Origin: Anthonomus grandis grandis
Lineage: Eukaryota > Arthropoda > Insecta > Coleoptera > Curculionidae
DNA: 64,000 bases
Assembly: GCF_022605725.1 (NCBI RefSeq)
Contig: NC_065553.1
Span: 62,001 to 126,000, forward strand
Reading direction: 5' to 3'
Part shown: positions 27,101 to 36,092 of the stretch, one piece after another
Numbering within the stretch: the first letter of the stretch is position 1
Layout: every line of letters begins with the position of its first letter
Translations under genes and position numbers: made by a program
The notes under the pieces: generated by a model
The model's database searches: none
Told to the model about the DNA's origin: nothing
What the model saw: only the letters and a program-made list of their open reading frames with translations

Positions 27101-30100
27101 AACTTTCACGACTTTTTTTCCTTTGATACAAATCCACACCACTTCTTCCTCCTGGAAAATTATATTCTAATGCCTCGTAAATTTGAAAATGGACCTTAGC
27201 ACTGTACCAAGACCAATAGAAATTCAGAAAAATATTAAATTTACTTTCTCCCTAGAAAAATTTCCATTTTTATAAGAACAAACTTTGCATAACAAACTAT
27301 GAATATAAAATGGCCAAATGGCTACCTGATATCATCTCTTCGCACCTCTTGACTAATTCATTTTCTCGAGATGGAACTATATGTAATAACATGAATTACA
27401 AATGAACCAGATAAGGGTTATGCATTGCACGTAGTTCTGTTTATTATAAACCGGCATTATTCAAAGGTGAGTTTTAATGTGAAATTTCGCATTTTTCTTA
27501 GTGCATTTTTAATGCAACGCTCCATTTAACTAAAAGGCTCATACGTAATAGCTAATGGCCTTTACACCCAACGGAGAATATTATTTATGGCCGAAAGTAG
27601 GCGAGGTGATAAGCTCTTAAATGGATATTTATTTATATTAAACATGTTTTATGTAAAATGCAACAGGGATTGAAATACCTCATTCAAACTGCAGCCGTTA
27701 CAAGTTGCGCCGAAATAAATCAGAAAGTTAAATTATTAATTTTTATTTATTTATTTATTAATTTATTTATTTATTTATTAATTTATTTATTTATTTATGC
27801 AATCTATAGACACAAAGTCCATTAAATGATTACAATAGGTCCTTAATGACTAATAAGCACAGTAAGCACTACATATTACAAAATTGAAAAAAAATAGATT
27901 CTTTGCCCCCCAGATAACACATTAGGTAACTCAAAAAAAAAACTAAAAAGAAAAAAACTTAAAAGTATTCTACATCAGATATATTTTTTTTAAACTTCCC
28001 AAATGGTTCGTAAAATATGTCAATATGAAATAGTAGGTTGGTGGCACTGGACATTCGAAAAATTGGCGACTTTTTACCTAAATTGGTATTTGTTTTTTTT
28101 ATATAAAAAGTTCCTAAATCTCGATTGTTATGAATATTTACCGTTAAAAGCAGTTTTTCGAGAAGAAATGAACAATCTATATTATTATGAAGGATCTTAT
28201 GTGTAAACAACAAGCAGGCCACAGTTCCTCTGGAAGTAAGTTTTTTTAAATTAAATTCTGTCAAAAGATTTTCATAAGATATATCCATCAGATACACATG
28301 TATATGCAATATGCATTCGTTATCGTCACATTTGCATTTTTTTTTGCAGTTGAGGTCACTTTTTCCATATAATTGAAATCAGTTTAGAAAACTTCAATAA
28401 CTATTACACTTAATATTCAGTTACAGTATAAATTATTACATTGTGCAGGCATTTGAAACTATTTTAAACAGTTGAACTTATTTTTTTAGTTCTCCACTCA
28501 GACATAGTAAAGTCTCTTTCTCGTACCATTTTTATTTATTTTTTTTTGCCTTTAGGTTAGGTTAGACTGTGGCATTTTATTTTCCAGTTTTACCTTAATC
28601 GTTTTAAAGTGTTTTTTTTTGTTGTAATTAAACTTATTATAAGCAAAGAAGAACATTTTATAATCCATGCTTAGAGGTACCCAATAAATAAAAAAAATCT
28701 CAAATTTTGACAATCGATTACAAAAAAACTATGAATACTTTCTTTATTGTTTTAAGGGTTTTTGCATATTTACATTTTTCTTAATCTAATGAGAGTATCC
28801 AGAAATATTTACCCCTTATAGGTTCTGAAGTATCAAAAAAAAATTTGTCTTTTACCCACGAATATACAACAAAGCTTAACTGTTAAAAAGCGATATTTTA
28901 AATTTCAAATTTTTTATGTACGACATATTTTATGCCGCACCTTTTTGGATAAAGAGGGATTTGTTACCCTCGATAAAAGATTTGAATTTTTTACCATATT
29001 TTTTCCTTAAAAGAACCGAATTTATATGTAAAGGAGCATCAAAGTATTCCTGGACGATAGGATTCAAATAGAATCACCAATTGAAAATACACGAGGGTAT
29101 TCAGTTTTTCAGTTTAAAGGTCAAAATCTTTCTATAGCAACTATGCGTCCAATAAACATTAATTACTACTTTTTGCCAACAATGCTCAATCAGAAATAAT
29201 AGAATAATCATAAAAACGCCTGTACAAGCATAGTAAAACATTTCTTGTTATACAACATTTAATTTAAAACTTATTAATTATAGACTATAAAACCATCAAA
29301 CTTTTAGTTTGTCTTAGTATTTGGGGCTAATGTTGACGGGCGAAACTTGTTGGGAATACAGATTCAGTTTTTTGTAAAAACTAAAAACTAAAACAAGGTA
29401 GCGAATCAAGCCATCATTTACTGTTGTACTGATCTTATCCAATCACTTTGTTTCTTATTTGTGCCCTTGTCATAATATTCATACTTTCACATACTTATTA
29501 CTTTCAACTCATCAGAATCTAATATAACACGTGTTAAAGCTTTTGATTGTGTAGATCACGGAATACAAAGGGGTGTTGTATTGCAATAGCTGGGCCCTAC
29601 CTATCAAATCGTACTTACAAAGTTGCAGTATCTGGATGTTTGTCTGATTTTAGATCCCTTAAGTCTGGTGTACCTCAGGGTTCAGTGTTAGGACTACAAT
29701 ATTTTTTGCTGTATGTAAATGACTTAGACTCTTTGAGACTGCTGGGCAAAATACTTTAGTTTGCTGATACTACCACCATATTGTCGAGTCATAAGCCTTC
29801 TGCTTACATCTTAAGATTTTATCAGAACGGTGGGCTTCAAACGGGTTTGTGTCTAATGTGGGTAAGATCTGTATTATAAGTATAAATATTATAAGTTAAC
29901 ATAATTAAAATTTTCCTCTAACACTGGTCATATGACTCGTCAGGTAAATGATTTTACCCTGTCAATCCCTACATTCTCCCTTATTAGAAACTCGCTTACA
30001 TACTTTTGTAAAAAAATTACAATCGTGCTCCTCTATGTTTTAAATAAACATTAGATATTAAAATGTTTAAAAGCAAGTTAAAATCACTTTTATTATCTAA

Positions 30101-33100
30101 GGCATATTATAGTGTTGATACATTTTTTAACGATATCTTTTGACCTGTGCCCTAACATCATTTTCATATGTTGTAATACTTTTTGTTTTGTTTAACTTAC
30201 TTCCTCTAACTTGTGTTCTTGGCAGCGTTTTACTTATTTTTAAGTCTGTCTTGTTATTTTTTGATAGTATGTTTTTGAAACCTATATAGTTTTAGAAACA
30301 TGTATTGGTTCTTCTGTGAATTTATATCTTTTGAATTTTTTGGAAGCTTGTACACAAAATATTGTCATACGTAAAGTAGCACATTTTCGTTCTTTCTTTC
30401 TTTCAATAGATTCAGTTAGTTTTCTATAGTACAGTAATTCTTTTATCGCTGTATTAAGAAATCTTGACGCATATGGCCCTGGACCATCATCTCCGTAAGA
30501 TAAAACTGCTCTTACCGCAAAACCATTATCATCAGTTTTTAGTATAAACTGACTAAACTCTGAAAACTTGCGGTACTGTAGCACTGGTGGGTTTTTCAAT
30601 CGTAATAACTTAAACGAATAATTACGTTATATTAGGATTTTTTATTAATTGTGGTAATTTGTGCAATATATATATTAATAATAATAATAATAAATGTCTT
30701 TATTCTTGAAAACATAAATATATGTTTGACAAAAAAAGGCGAAGTTTAGCTTTATATAGCTACTCTACTACTAACCATTAACATAGAGAAACATGATAAA
30801 AAAGCAAAAGATTAAAATTAAATTAAAACTAACATGCAACAACACGTATAGAATAAAATATTATTTATTTATTTTATTTATTTATTTGGTGACCATATAG
30901 GGATACAACAGACTACAAGCCCAAAAAAGTATCCGCAAACTTATCTTAACTAACTTAAATTATATTTTACTATTTTACTAATTTATTACTATTTTATTAA
31001 GAATAATATAAAGACTAAATGGTTAAGTACATAAATCAAAATAATTTAAATATAAAAGAATATACTTAAAGAATATAAGGAATATACTACAAAAAAAGCA
31101 ACTTTCTAATGCTAAATTTCTACATTAGCCTCATAAACTTTCAAAGAAATTTTTCAAAAATACTTCGTTTTAAAGTATTTTTGACTATACTAAGTGATAT
31201 ATTAAAAACGTCTAATGAACGGCAGTACAAATTATAACTTTTTCTTATTCTACATAATGCAGAGTTCTAACCATGATTTGTTTTCCTGAATGGAATAAGA
31301 AATAATTCGCTCGATCTGGTGTTGACTTGATGAATGTTGAATTTAAAAAGTGACAAAATAGGAGGAGTGTTCAGCTGACAAATCATTACTTTATATAAAA
31401 ACGAAACATCAGTTATCAAACGTCTGTCGAGAAGTGAAATCACGTCAAAATGCTCTCGAATTAAATTCACATCATGATATGAACCGAAGCGGGTTTTAAA
31501 AGAAAGAAAGCTTAAAAATTTGTTTTGGATGCTCTCCAATCGATCAATGTAAATTCCATACCTAGGGTTCCAAATGATGCTTCCAAAGTTCAATTTTTGT
31601 CAAGAATAAATGTATTAAATAAACATTTAATAGCTCGAGAACTAGAAAACATTTCACATTTACGAAAAATATAACCCAACAATCTAGAAGATTCTGTTAC
31701 TATTGGATCAATATGAATGTCAAACTTTAGTTTAGAGTCCAATGTAATTCCCAAATCGCGTACGTAGTTCACTTTAGATAAGCAAATATCATTAAATTTA
31801 TATTGATAATTTATTTTATTTCTTGAGAAGGTTATACTTTGATATTTTTTAATGTTAAGAAAGAGACTATTTTCATCGCAGTAGGCTTGTAGTCGATCCA
31901 GACACTTTGGATTTTAAGGCAGTCGGCGATGTTAAATATCGTACGGTAGATTTTAAGATCATCGGTGTAAAATAGAAATTTAGTTACATTTAATAATACG
32001 GACGTTGTACTATGTCCTTTTCGAAAGCCAGACTGCAGAGGATTGGGAATATTTTTGGATGCATATTCATAACGCTGAATGTATACTACCCTTTCTAGTA
32101 TTTTGGAAATTGTAGGAAGTATACTAATGGGTCTTAAATCCGAATATGCTTCGATATTATTGAGCTTGGGTAAAGGAGTTATATGCGAGATTTTTCACAA
32201 GTCTGGAAAGTAATCACTCTCCAAACAACAGTTAATAATATGGGCTATATGCTTATATATAGCAGGAAGACAGTATTTAAGCATTTTTGCGTTTATGTTA
32301 TCACAACCAACAGCGTTACTTTTAACATTGCTGCCTATTTTAACAATTTCGTCACACGACGTAAGTTGAAAGTGAAAAGTACATTTTTCATTTAATTTAT
32401 TAGTCCTAAAAACTGTACAGTTTTTAGAGTTACTAAAGACTGAGGAGAAATATTGATTTATATCAATAGATTTTTTCAAATTGATAGGAATTTAACTTTT
32501 ATTTTTAATTTGAATATCCATACTTTTAAGAGTTTTCCAAAGCTGTTTTATATCTTTGTTAGTCTCTCAATATTCCAAAAATGCATTTTTTTTCACGCCT
32601 TAATAGCAATACAACTGCATTGCGCAGTTGTTTGTATGTGTTAAAGTCAATTACATTTTTATCCTTTTTATATTTTTTTAGAAATTTGTCTCTATCTTTC
32701 ATAACTGCCTTTATTGTACATCAAATCTGTTAATCAAGGACAACTCTTTTTTGTAATTCTTGAGGTCCTAAGGGGAGCGTGCCGATCAAATAGATTCAAT
32801 ATTTGATAGTTTAAATAATTGATTTTTTGTTCGATATCAGGCATATAGAATATCCGATCCCAACACACTCTTTCTAGATCCTCAGAAAAAAGATCACCAT
32901 ATAATACATATGGCTTAAATAAGATATTTGCTTTTTTAAAAATTTGCAGTTACTGAGATTTAGTTTTAGATTAACATTTCGCAGCCTTTTATTAAGTTTA
33001 TGCTATGCTTTTGAAATGCATGTTTGGAAAGTATTAAATCGTCTAAATAAATAAAACAAGCATCGTAATTCAAATTAGCCATTGCTACAGTTAGATTAAA

Positions 33101-34481
33101 AAAACATTTCAGTCATTAAACTTGAAAATGCACTAAGATTGATTTTTAGTCCCATTAGTTCCAATTGAAACCATTTTTTCAAACAATTTTTCTTGTAAAT
33201 AAAGTAAAAGTAAATAAGTAAATATCACCGCATAAAGAACCTAGAATTTTTGTAATATTAGGTAATTTATCAACCTGATTTTAGTATTTAACTTTAGCAA
33301 CCTGAAATTTAGTGTAATCCTTAGTTTCTTAACCCCATTATGATCTCCTGTTTTGTTTACTACTAAAATTCGTGATGTCCGTTCAGAACGAGCTTCTTCT
33401 ATCTATTATATTCCATTCTGTAACATTATGAACGCAAAATATGAACTGTCCTATTATTATCGTTATCCGCTTTTGCTAACGTCAAATCACCTACTACTAC
33501 TATAGTAGTAACAGCTGTGCGACCAATTTTGAATATTCCTCAATACTTTTAGTATCCTGTCGAACAGTATGAAGTTGATTTGAAATTGCAGCAGCCACAT
33601 TTTTAGCTAGTAAATGCCTTTTCATTACCACGTTTAATTTATGGATCGTGTTATTGGATTCTTCATCTCAAGCTGTCATTTTGCATTAGTAGACAACGTT
33701 GTTTCTAAAACATATTTAAATATATATGATTTTTCCACTAGCATCTAAGAATTCGCTATATAATTTAATCGCTTCAATTATTTTTTTAATTACGACTGTT
33801 CTTAAACCAAATTTTTCAGACATATCTTCTTTAATATTTAGAAGAATTTCCGTTTCTAAAGGTATATTATTACGATTACTACTCATACTCCAAAAATTAA
33901 CAATATACGTCAATTTTTTAATAAATTCTGAATAAAACCTATACTAGCACTCTAATTTTGCCAGATCCGAAAAAGCTTTAGTTATCCGCTTGATGATTGT
34001 TGCAAGAAAAATTTAAAATCTAGTAGGATTACGACACTATTTTAAGATTTTCTTCAATATTTAGTGTTTTGTTGAAGAAATAATGGAATTGGCCTCCGAT
34101 GTCATAACAACTGATTTTTCGTAAAAATGGCTCTTATATATGGCAAATAAAATATGCTTTTTGTCAATCTGTATTGACATATCTACTAAGGGTAATCCTA
34201 CATAAGTGATTATAAAATTATATTTCACAATCTCTCGAGTTTCGGTTAGAAAGCACTGTTTACAAATTTTGTTTTTTTTCCAGGATGGTACTCATCGTAT
34301 GCTGTTGGCCATCACGGGAATTTTTTGTAAATCCAGAAGAAACGCTCTGGAACAGTCCGGATTTTACTACAGGTCCAGGATGTTGGGCAACAATTCGACC
34401 ATGCGAGTGCGCATGTCCTCGGTGAAGCAAACGAGGAACGGCAGCCACGTGGTGGGAAAGGATGAGGATACTTTTTTGTAA
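9066..34481 (+). CDS. Class A G-protein-coupled receptor, 3' five exons (partial)
   Basis: Five exons join with matching phases into a 286-residue C-terminal part of a rhodopsin-like receptor: 9066-9160, 9249-9373, 14868-15025, 19529-19815 and 34284-34481. Landmarks in partial-protein numbering are: end of TM3 with LALSINHY (residues 8-14); TM4 with W40 and P43; TM5 with P91 and Y99 eight residues apart (P5.50/Y5.58); TM6 with GWTP (157-160); and TM7 with NPIIY (209-213), followed by helix 8 and a basic tail. It should sit in the plasma membrane and signal through a G protein. The ligand is not predictable; an orphan of the amine/melanocortin/adenosine-like branch is a guess only. Oddities are NHY in place of DRY/ERY, and introns of 5.5, 4.5 and 14.5 kb filled with transposons. 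TM1 to mid-TM3 are missing, so the gene must begin further left. Confidence 0.85.
9249..9373 (+). CDS. Receptor exon: TM4 and second extracellular loop
   Basis: The acceptor TTTGCAG precedes 9249 and the donor GTAAGT follows 9373. It enters in phase 0 with VCIVICLLWICPFVTVVSL, a TM4 helix with the conserved Trp, then a short polar loop rich in Met/Ser/Glu. It leaves two bases (AA) that complete a Lys codon with the next exon. The intron before it is only 88 bp; the one after is about 5.5 kb. Confidence 0.85.
9374..10500. other. Receptor intron, no feature seen
   Basis: AT-rich sequence between the TM4 exon and the old LINE. Frames are short and unlike any protein I know. Nothing is called. 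Confidence 0.4.
10502..12670 (-). pseudogene. Old non-LTR retrotransposon (LINE) ORF2 remnant
   Basis: Read from high to low coordinates. Near 12650-12530 are pieces of a reverse transcriptase resembling RRGIFQEDSLRPLWFC. Near 12480-12210 follow EQMLNMVEEFSADKGMTFGL and NSKDEEESYKYLG. Near 12000-11850 is a degraded thumb region with WSDTDLNELER-like text. The one long open piece, 10957-10502, contains DRPAWMEQVLQG, then YLYPETKGFFMAIQDRVI, the C-terminal domain of the same kind of element. Many stops and frameshifts separate the pieces. This is the LINE type often annotated as R2-like in beetles (family name is a guess). It lies antisense in a receptor intron. Confidence 0.7.
12680..14867. 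other. Receptor intron, with a CpG-richer pyrimidine block
   Basis: No coding frame seen. About 13680-13930 has several CpGs (CGCGCGC near 13800, CGTTCGCCCCGGTTCGC near 13898) and a CT-rich run, unlike the AT-rich flanks. It could be a regulatory element, an alternative promoter or an unrecognised transposon end. The remainder is AT-rich with no feature seen. Confidence 0.3.
14868..15025 (+). CDS. Receptor exon: TM5 and start of third intracellular loop
   Basis: The acceptor TTGTTATAG precedes 14868 and the donor GTAAGA follows 15025. It reads FMNKFSFRISYSSLFFVPIF then IMVICYGNILIVVKK, with the TM5 proline and tyrosine in the usual spacing, and then a basic loop ending RVGSTRTKG. One base is left over for the next exon. 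Confidence 0.85.
15485..16420 (+). pseudogene. Ty3/gypsy-type pol remnant (reverse transcriptase and RNase H)
   Basis: Across several frames the text of a Ty3/gypsy polymerase can be followed: VKKKNGSTRFSVDY at about 15490, then a stretch like MSGYWQVKMH, SFELNNTPAAFERLMET, a connection region with DKHQLRSFRSFLALSG, and an RNase H start resembling TFILEIDASNVGIGAVLS at about 16190-16240. Stops and frameshifts are frequent and the YxDD core is damaged. No LTR was identified. It lies in sense orientation in a receptor intron. Confidence 0.75.
16640..16790. mobile_element. Penelope-like terminal segment
   Basis: The block containing ACGTGTTTCGCTCTAGC followed by TAGGGCATCATCAGGC closely resembles the corresponding segment at 6165-6225 beside the GIY-YIG fragment (ACACGTGTTTCGC, then TTAGCATCTTCGG). 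I take it as a Penelope-like element end without coding sequence. Confidence 0.5.
17152..18432 (+). pseudogene. IS630/Tc1-type DDE transposase pseudogene
   Basis: From ATG 17152 the frame gives an N-terminal helix-turn-helix region (KEVAKALGISLRMVQKVVYE) and the first catalytic aspartate in VVFLDETW (about 17680). After frameshifts come the second in LIVLDNASYHS (about 17900) and the glutamate region LPPYHCQFNAIELIG (about 18115-18155), where relatives read NPIE. It ends in an acidic tail and TAA at 18430-18432. Lesions are TAA at 17269, TGA at 17518, a stop near 17803, frameshifts near 17800, 17835 and 18000, and probably a deletion between the first two catalytic residues. It is related to the better preserved gene at 52500-54480. 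Confidence 0.8.
18462..18640 (-). pseudogene. Inverted fragment of the same DDE transposase N-terminus
   Basis: The reverse complement of about 18462-18612 reads nearly the same text as 17268-17425: VAKVLGISLRMVQKVVYENK, then KPKTEDLSECVKM. So the 5' part of the transposase is present twice in opposite orientation, about 1 kb apart. It carries no start or stop of its own. Transcription across both copies would produce a foldback RNA. Confidence 0.8.
18641..19528. other. Receptor intron, no feature seen
   Basis: T- and pyrimidine-rich DNA leading to the TM6/TM7 exon. Frames are short; no motif recognised beyond the polypyrimidine run near 18880-19060. Confidence 0.4.
19529..19815 (+). CDS. 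Receptor exon: TM6, third extracellular loop, TM7
   Basis: The acceptor TATTTACAG precedes 19529 and the donor GTAAGA follows 19815. It contains VTKERKQLEGNVRAMFTTLL (base of TM6), FIGWTPALLF (the CWxP-type motif with Gly for Cys), an extracellular loop with four cysteines (CLEGC, then NC), and TM7 ending LANPIIYSIRMREIK. The open frame continues beyond 19815 into the intron, but the strong donor and the helix-8 continuation in the next exon support splicing here. This exon is clearly richer in G+C than its surroundings. Confidence 0.88.
20025..20830. repeat. Degenerate tandem repeat, about 170-220 bp period (left part)
   Basis: The pieces AGTTACCAGTAAAATCAAAT (20262), TTTACTAGAGTCAAATGAC (about 20080), ACTTGTAAAGTCTG (about 20437) and the partner AATAAAGTTTGTGGAAAAAC (about 20345, with relatives near 20162) recur every 170-220 bp, marking three or four diverged units. 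The same unit reappears at 26780-27040 on the other side of a block of transposons. Confidence 0.6.
20834..20995. repeat. Perfect 50-bp inverted repeat (hairpin)
   Basis: Bases 20834-20883 (starting AAAATTTCTCTTTTTATACA) are exactly the reverse complement of 20946-20995, with a 62-bp spacer. No coding sequence. Such perfect arms in an otherwise decayed region suggest a recent foldback element or MITE, or a locus giving hairpin RNA. Confidence 0.85.
21479..23040 (-). pseudogene. BEL/Pao retrotransposon pol, integrase end
   Basis: Read from 23040 down: LWWNGPSGLKNHL (end of the RNase H region); a degraded linker with LTRFSKLDKIIRVFSYCLRF; from 22727 the integrase zinc-binding part with VGGRLIYSKITFEQKHPILL and KFHIKYLHPG; then from about 22310 the integrase core (TKAIHLEPVSDLSSDAF, FSDCGTNFVGA, FRGLWETGVKSVKRHF) and the C-terminal domain with DRWQLLQRMHQDFWNRW, ending at TAG near 21479. 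The two halves are in different frames. The segment between MGNLPYYR and RGAKVLKAY, where family members have the VDYAGPF-like first catalytic aspartate, is missing, so the enzyme is dead. No LTR was found; the upper end abuts the pogo fragment. Confidence 0.85.
23044..23445 (-). pseudogene. Pogo/Tigger-type transposase fragment
   Basis: 133 residues beginning MAPNYACRKVF, with a CENP-B-like DNA-binding half (NIRKLAYEMATINNCKIP, then GREWFLGFMSRHAELSLRQP) and ending IYNLDKTTFAAN, where complete relatives have the first catalytic aspartate in YNVDETG. The catalytic domain is absent. It is related to the more complete copy at 51022-52067. It directly adjoins the BEL/Pao remnant. Confidence 0.75.
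23479..23498. mobile_element. Degenerate copy of the piggyBac terminal repeat
   Basis: TGGGATATTATTTTCTCACC here matches, with three changes, the right terminal repeat of the piggyBac element at 25896-25915 (TGGGATAATAATTTCCCACC). It may be the end of a second, mostly lost copy next to the complete element. Confidence 0.5.
23629..25915 (+). mobile_element. piggyBac-type DNA transposon with 20-bp terminal repeats
   Basis: GGTGGGAAATTATTATCCCA at 23629-23648 is the exact reverse complement of 25896-25915. Each repeat is itself nearly palindromic (GGGA..TCCC). The 2.29-kb interior carries a plus-strand piggyBac transposase in broken form. The TTAA duplication expected of piggyBac is not seen: flanks read ATTT and TCAA, so either the true tips lie a few bases outside or the flanks have mutated. 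Confidence 0.75.
24149..25774 (+). pseudogene. piggyBac transposase, broken
   Basis: 24149-24757 is an acidic, Ser-rich N-terminal part passing into the catalytic fold. A frameshift at the overlapping stop/start (TAATG, 24755) leads to 24757-25629, with LYWSEDENF, the first catalytic aspartate in ISIDESLIGYKG (about 25045) and the second in YCLYFDNYFCS (about 25280). After LLDNLM the text jumps to FDQYMSFYNMNHKSRRWW, so a central piece including the third-aspartate region appears deleted near 25330. A second frameshift leads to 25589-25774 with a Cys-rich C-terminal domain (CARCSTKAKKKR, then CSTCNVGLCKNCF), which in piggyBac enzymes binds DNA as a zinc domain. Confidence 0.85.
26098..26130. 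repeat. Short perfect hairpin
   Basis: GTTCCACAATCA (26098-26109) and TGATTGTGGAAC (26119-26130) are exact inverted repeats around a 9-base loop. The right arm motif recurs once more at about 26438 (CTGATTGTGGAACATT). Possibly the end of a small transposon or a protein-binding palindrome. Confidence 0.6.
26780..27040. repeat. Tandem repeat unit, right part of the split array
   Basis: CCGCAGTTGG..TATTAAAATATCGTAAG, GTTACCAGTAAAGTCAAATGG and AATAAAGTTTGTAGAAGAAC follow in the same order and spacing as in 20195-20420. Divergence between the two copies looks like roughly a fifth of positions by eye. The DNA between them (about 20840-26780) is almost entirely transposon. Confidence 0.6.
27735..28400 (-). 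pseudogene. LINE (CR1/Jockey type) 3' end
   Basis: Minus-strand 28309-27959 reads the C-terminal part of a LINE ORF2: LTSRGTVACLLFTHKILHNN, then IKKTNTNLGKKSPIFRMSS, ending ISDVEYF before the stop. Below it lies a short 3' untranslated region and an (AAAT)n-type tract at about 27735-27800, in the position of the element's tail. The element is 5'-truncated, the usual outcome of LINE insertion. Confidence 0.75.
28401..29525. other. Receptor intron, no feature seen
   Basis: AT-rich; no frame resembles a protein on either strand. Confidence 0.4.
29526..30142 (+). pseudogene. LINE (CR1/Jockey type) reverse transcriptase and C-terminal pieces
   Basis: KAFDCVDHGI at about 29537 is the palm motif A region. 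It is followed, in the frame from 29547, by YLSNRTYKVAVSGCLSDFRS and SGVPQGSVLGLQYFLLYVND (motif B and onward), then a decayed FADTTTI at about 29760 in place of YADDT. Further on (about 29935-30140) the C-terminal tail is readable: RQVNDFTLSIPTFSLIRNSL and KSLLLSKAYYSVDTFFNDIF. Between them several hundred residues are missing, so this is an internally deleted copy. Confidence 0.75.
30282..30599 (-). pseudogene. Ty3/gypsy RNase H fragment
   Basis: 105 residues on the minus strand with PPVLQYRKFSEFSQFILKTD, NGFAVRAVLSYGDDGPGPYA and SRFLNTAIKELLYYRKLTES, matching the start of Ty3/gypsy RNase H (LTTDASGFAVGAVLS.. in relatives). The first catalytic Asp survives in KTDDNG. The stretch around the glutamate is rearranged. 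No LTR is visible. Confidence 0.7.
30680..30700. repeat. (AAT)n microsatellite
   Basis: A short run of ATA/ATT triplets. It may be the tail of a LINE inserted in minus orientation, since the following bases (TGTCTTTATTCTTG) resemble a LINE 3' end, but no coding part follows. Confidence 0.5.
30862..32920 (-). pseudogene. LINE (CR1/Jockey type), internally deleted
   Basis: Read from high to low: HAPLRTSRITKKSCPWLTD (about 32800-32740, endonuclease-RT linker), KFLKKYKKDKNVIDFNTYKQL (about 32690-32640, split here for length: KFLKKYKKDK, NVIDFNTYKQL), then 32479-32195 (VGCDNINAKMLKYCLPAI, start of RT). About 32190-31930 gives RPISILPTISKILERVV and SGFRKGHSTTSVLLNVT, joined directly to KFLFYTDDLKIYRTI. 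This join drops RT motifs A and B. 31772-31590 and 31593-31267 give DLGITLDSKLKF and the C-terminal region. A (TTTA)n tract at about 30862-30890 marks the 3' tail. Multiple frameshifts. Confidence 0.8.
32940..33930 (-). pseudogene. Ty3/gypsy-type remnant (RT palm, possible upstream gag)
   Basis: Around 33400-33360 the minus strand reads RTSRILVVNKTGDHNGVKKL in several frames. Around 33105-33030 it reads LTVAMANLNYDACFIYLDDL, carrying the YLDD active-site motif, then KLNLSNCKFLKK-like text. The upper part (33913-33716) encodes 65 residues beginning MTYIVNFWSMSSNRNNIPLE that could be a gag piece but is not diagnostic. The copy is heavily decayed. Confidence 0.55.
34284..34481 (+). CDS. Receptor last exon: helix 8 and cytoplasmic tail
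   Basis: The acceptor TTTTTTCCAG precedes 34284. Entered in phase 0, it gives 65 residues from DGTHRMLLAITGIFCKSRRN to EDTFL and stops at TAA 34479-34481. A basic, Ser/Thr-rich tail with one cysteine (possible palmitoylation site) fits the C-terminus of a class A receptor. The join to the TM7 exon spans about 14.5 kb of transposon-filled intron, so it rests on phase and composition rather than on a transcript. Confidence 0.7.
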   Translation, partial: DGTHRMLLAITGIFCKSRRNALEQSGFYYRSRMLGNNSTMRVRMSSVKQTRNGSHVVGKDEDTFL

Positions 34482-34705
34482 AACTTAACTTTAAAATGAA
34501 CAACGATGTTATGGTGATATAGTAGATTAAGAAAATATATTTTTTAATTTAAGGAAAAAAACAAACGAGCTATTTTGAGCAGTTCTATGACCAACGAAAA
34601 GATGTTGAAAAATTCATATCATCCTGGGACCCGGACATGTTTTTGTTAAGTTAGGGTTGAGAGGCTTTTAAATATAATAAAAAATACATAAATAAACATT
34701 GTTTA

Positions 34706-36092
34706 CTAATAACTTTTTTTATTTTTTTTCTTACTTTGAGAGATACATGTAATATGACGTCCATTAAAATGGACATTGGGTCTTAACCTAAACAAAACTC
34801 CCATACAATCGTTGTATTTAGTAACAACGTAAGGTCTTTTCACCTGAATGTATTTAGAGTCTTTCTTAGACCACCTTTTACACTCATCGCTAGTTTGAAT
34901 TCCTCGAGCAGTAGATGCCAAAAGTACAGATTTCAGATCATACCATTGTACAATTACTATTTCGCCATCTTGTCTTACAATTTGTTCCGAGCTGCCTCTA
35001 CCTATCTTGGCCATCATTTTTTCCGAAATTAAATTTGCTGCCGCTGGTACACGAAATTTCATAATGGTTCTAGTACAATATTTCTCTTGTTGACGAATAT
35101 ATTCGAGAAGTGGTATTGTCGTGAAATATCTATCGCAGTATACATGACTTCCAGGAAATAGTGTCCTTCCAAGGCGAACAACAGCAGAAGGTCGTTTTAC
35201 AGAATCTTCTGGAAAAGTATCTTTTCCTTGATATAATTCAAAGTCTACGACAAGACCATCAGGGGCAGCAACAACAAAATTTTTTAAGCCCTCTGGATTT
35301 GGCTTTTTTCTAACAAACTGCTTCATTTTACAAGTCCCTGTAAATGGGATCATCTGTTCATCTACAGCAACCACTTTCTCTCTAGGTAGCTGCAAACACC
35401 CTTGCCATACTGCTTTTATAATAGAAATATACTTTCCAAAATTTGTCAGACCTGCGTACCCCTTCAGCGATGCTGCCATCAATGACGATTTTAAGGTTAC
35501 TTCTTATAGCAAAAAATTTATCTCGAGTCATTGTATCTGCAATAGCTGAAACTTTAGTGGTTTTTGCCCAGTACACTCTGATTTTGGGATACTTTAGACT
35601 GAACATCAAACAAACTATTCCAAAAAAATGTTTAATCTCACTAAGAGTCAATTTAAGAGATACTCCTTTAAGTTCAACGTACCTTGCATTTGTGCAATCA
35701 CACACTTTTTGGAATAACTCATCTTCAAAGTACATGGTTAAATACGATTTTGCAGTCCAATCATACCGGAGCTCTGCGCTGGATTTACTAGAGGGGCCTT
35801 CAAAATTTGGAGGTGCAAAAGTATCATCTCTTCTCTCAGACTTTCGCTTTAAAGGATCCACAAATTGCTTGGCCATTTTTAGGTTTTCTCTCAGGACACT
35901 AAGAGGAATTCTATCTTCTTCTTCTTCCTTCTCACTGCTGCTTACTAATTCTTCATTAATTATTTCTTCTCCTCTCCCCATTAAATTATCCATAGTTTGA
36001 ATTTCTTCTTCATCAACAGACATTTCAATGTCAGAGTCAATGATTTTTAGTATTTGCTCCAATTTTTCGTCATCTTCCCCTGACCAAAGCAC
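34706..36092 (-). pseudogene. piggyBac transposase (PGBD-like), frameshifted
   Basis: 36092-35382 holds an acidic N-terminal region (SSSEKEEEEDRIPLS) and the start of the fold (YDWTAKSYLTMYFEDELFQK, IRVYWAKTTKVS). A frameshift at about 35430-35460 leads to 35482-34706, with the first catalytic aspartate in VVAVDEQMIPF, the second in HVYCDRYFTT, and the third-aspartate region changed to NDCMGVLFRL, where relatives have MGGVD. The C-terminal Cys-rich domain is not seen. The enzyme is therefore broken by frameshift and by loss of a catalytic residue. It is only distantly like the copy at 24149-25774. Confidence 0.85.

Noticed and set aside
28003..28206. 67-residue + strand open frame
   Set aside because: Antisense of the LINE C-terminal fragment at 27959-28309.
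30680..30700. CRISPR-like or satellite interpretation of the short AAT/AAAT repeats
   Set aside because: Simple microsatellites and LINE tails; no spacers, and the setting is a eukaryotic nuclear genome.
35443..36000. 185-residue open frame on the + strand
   Set aside because: Antisense shadow of the piggyBac transposase; the minus strand carries the catalytic motifs.
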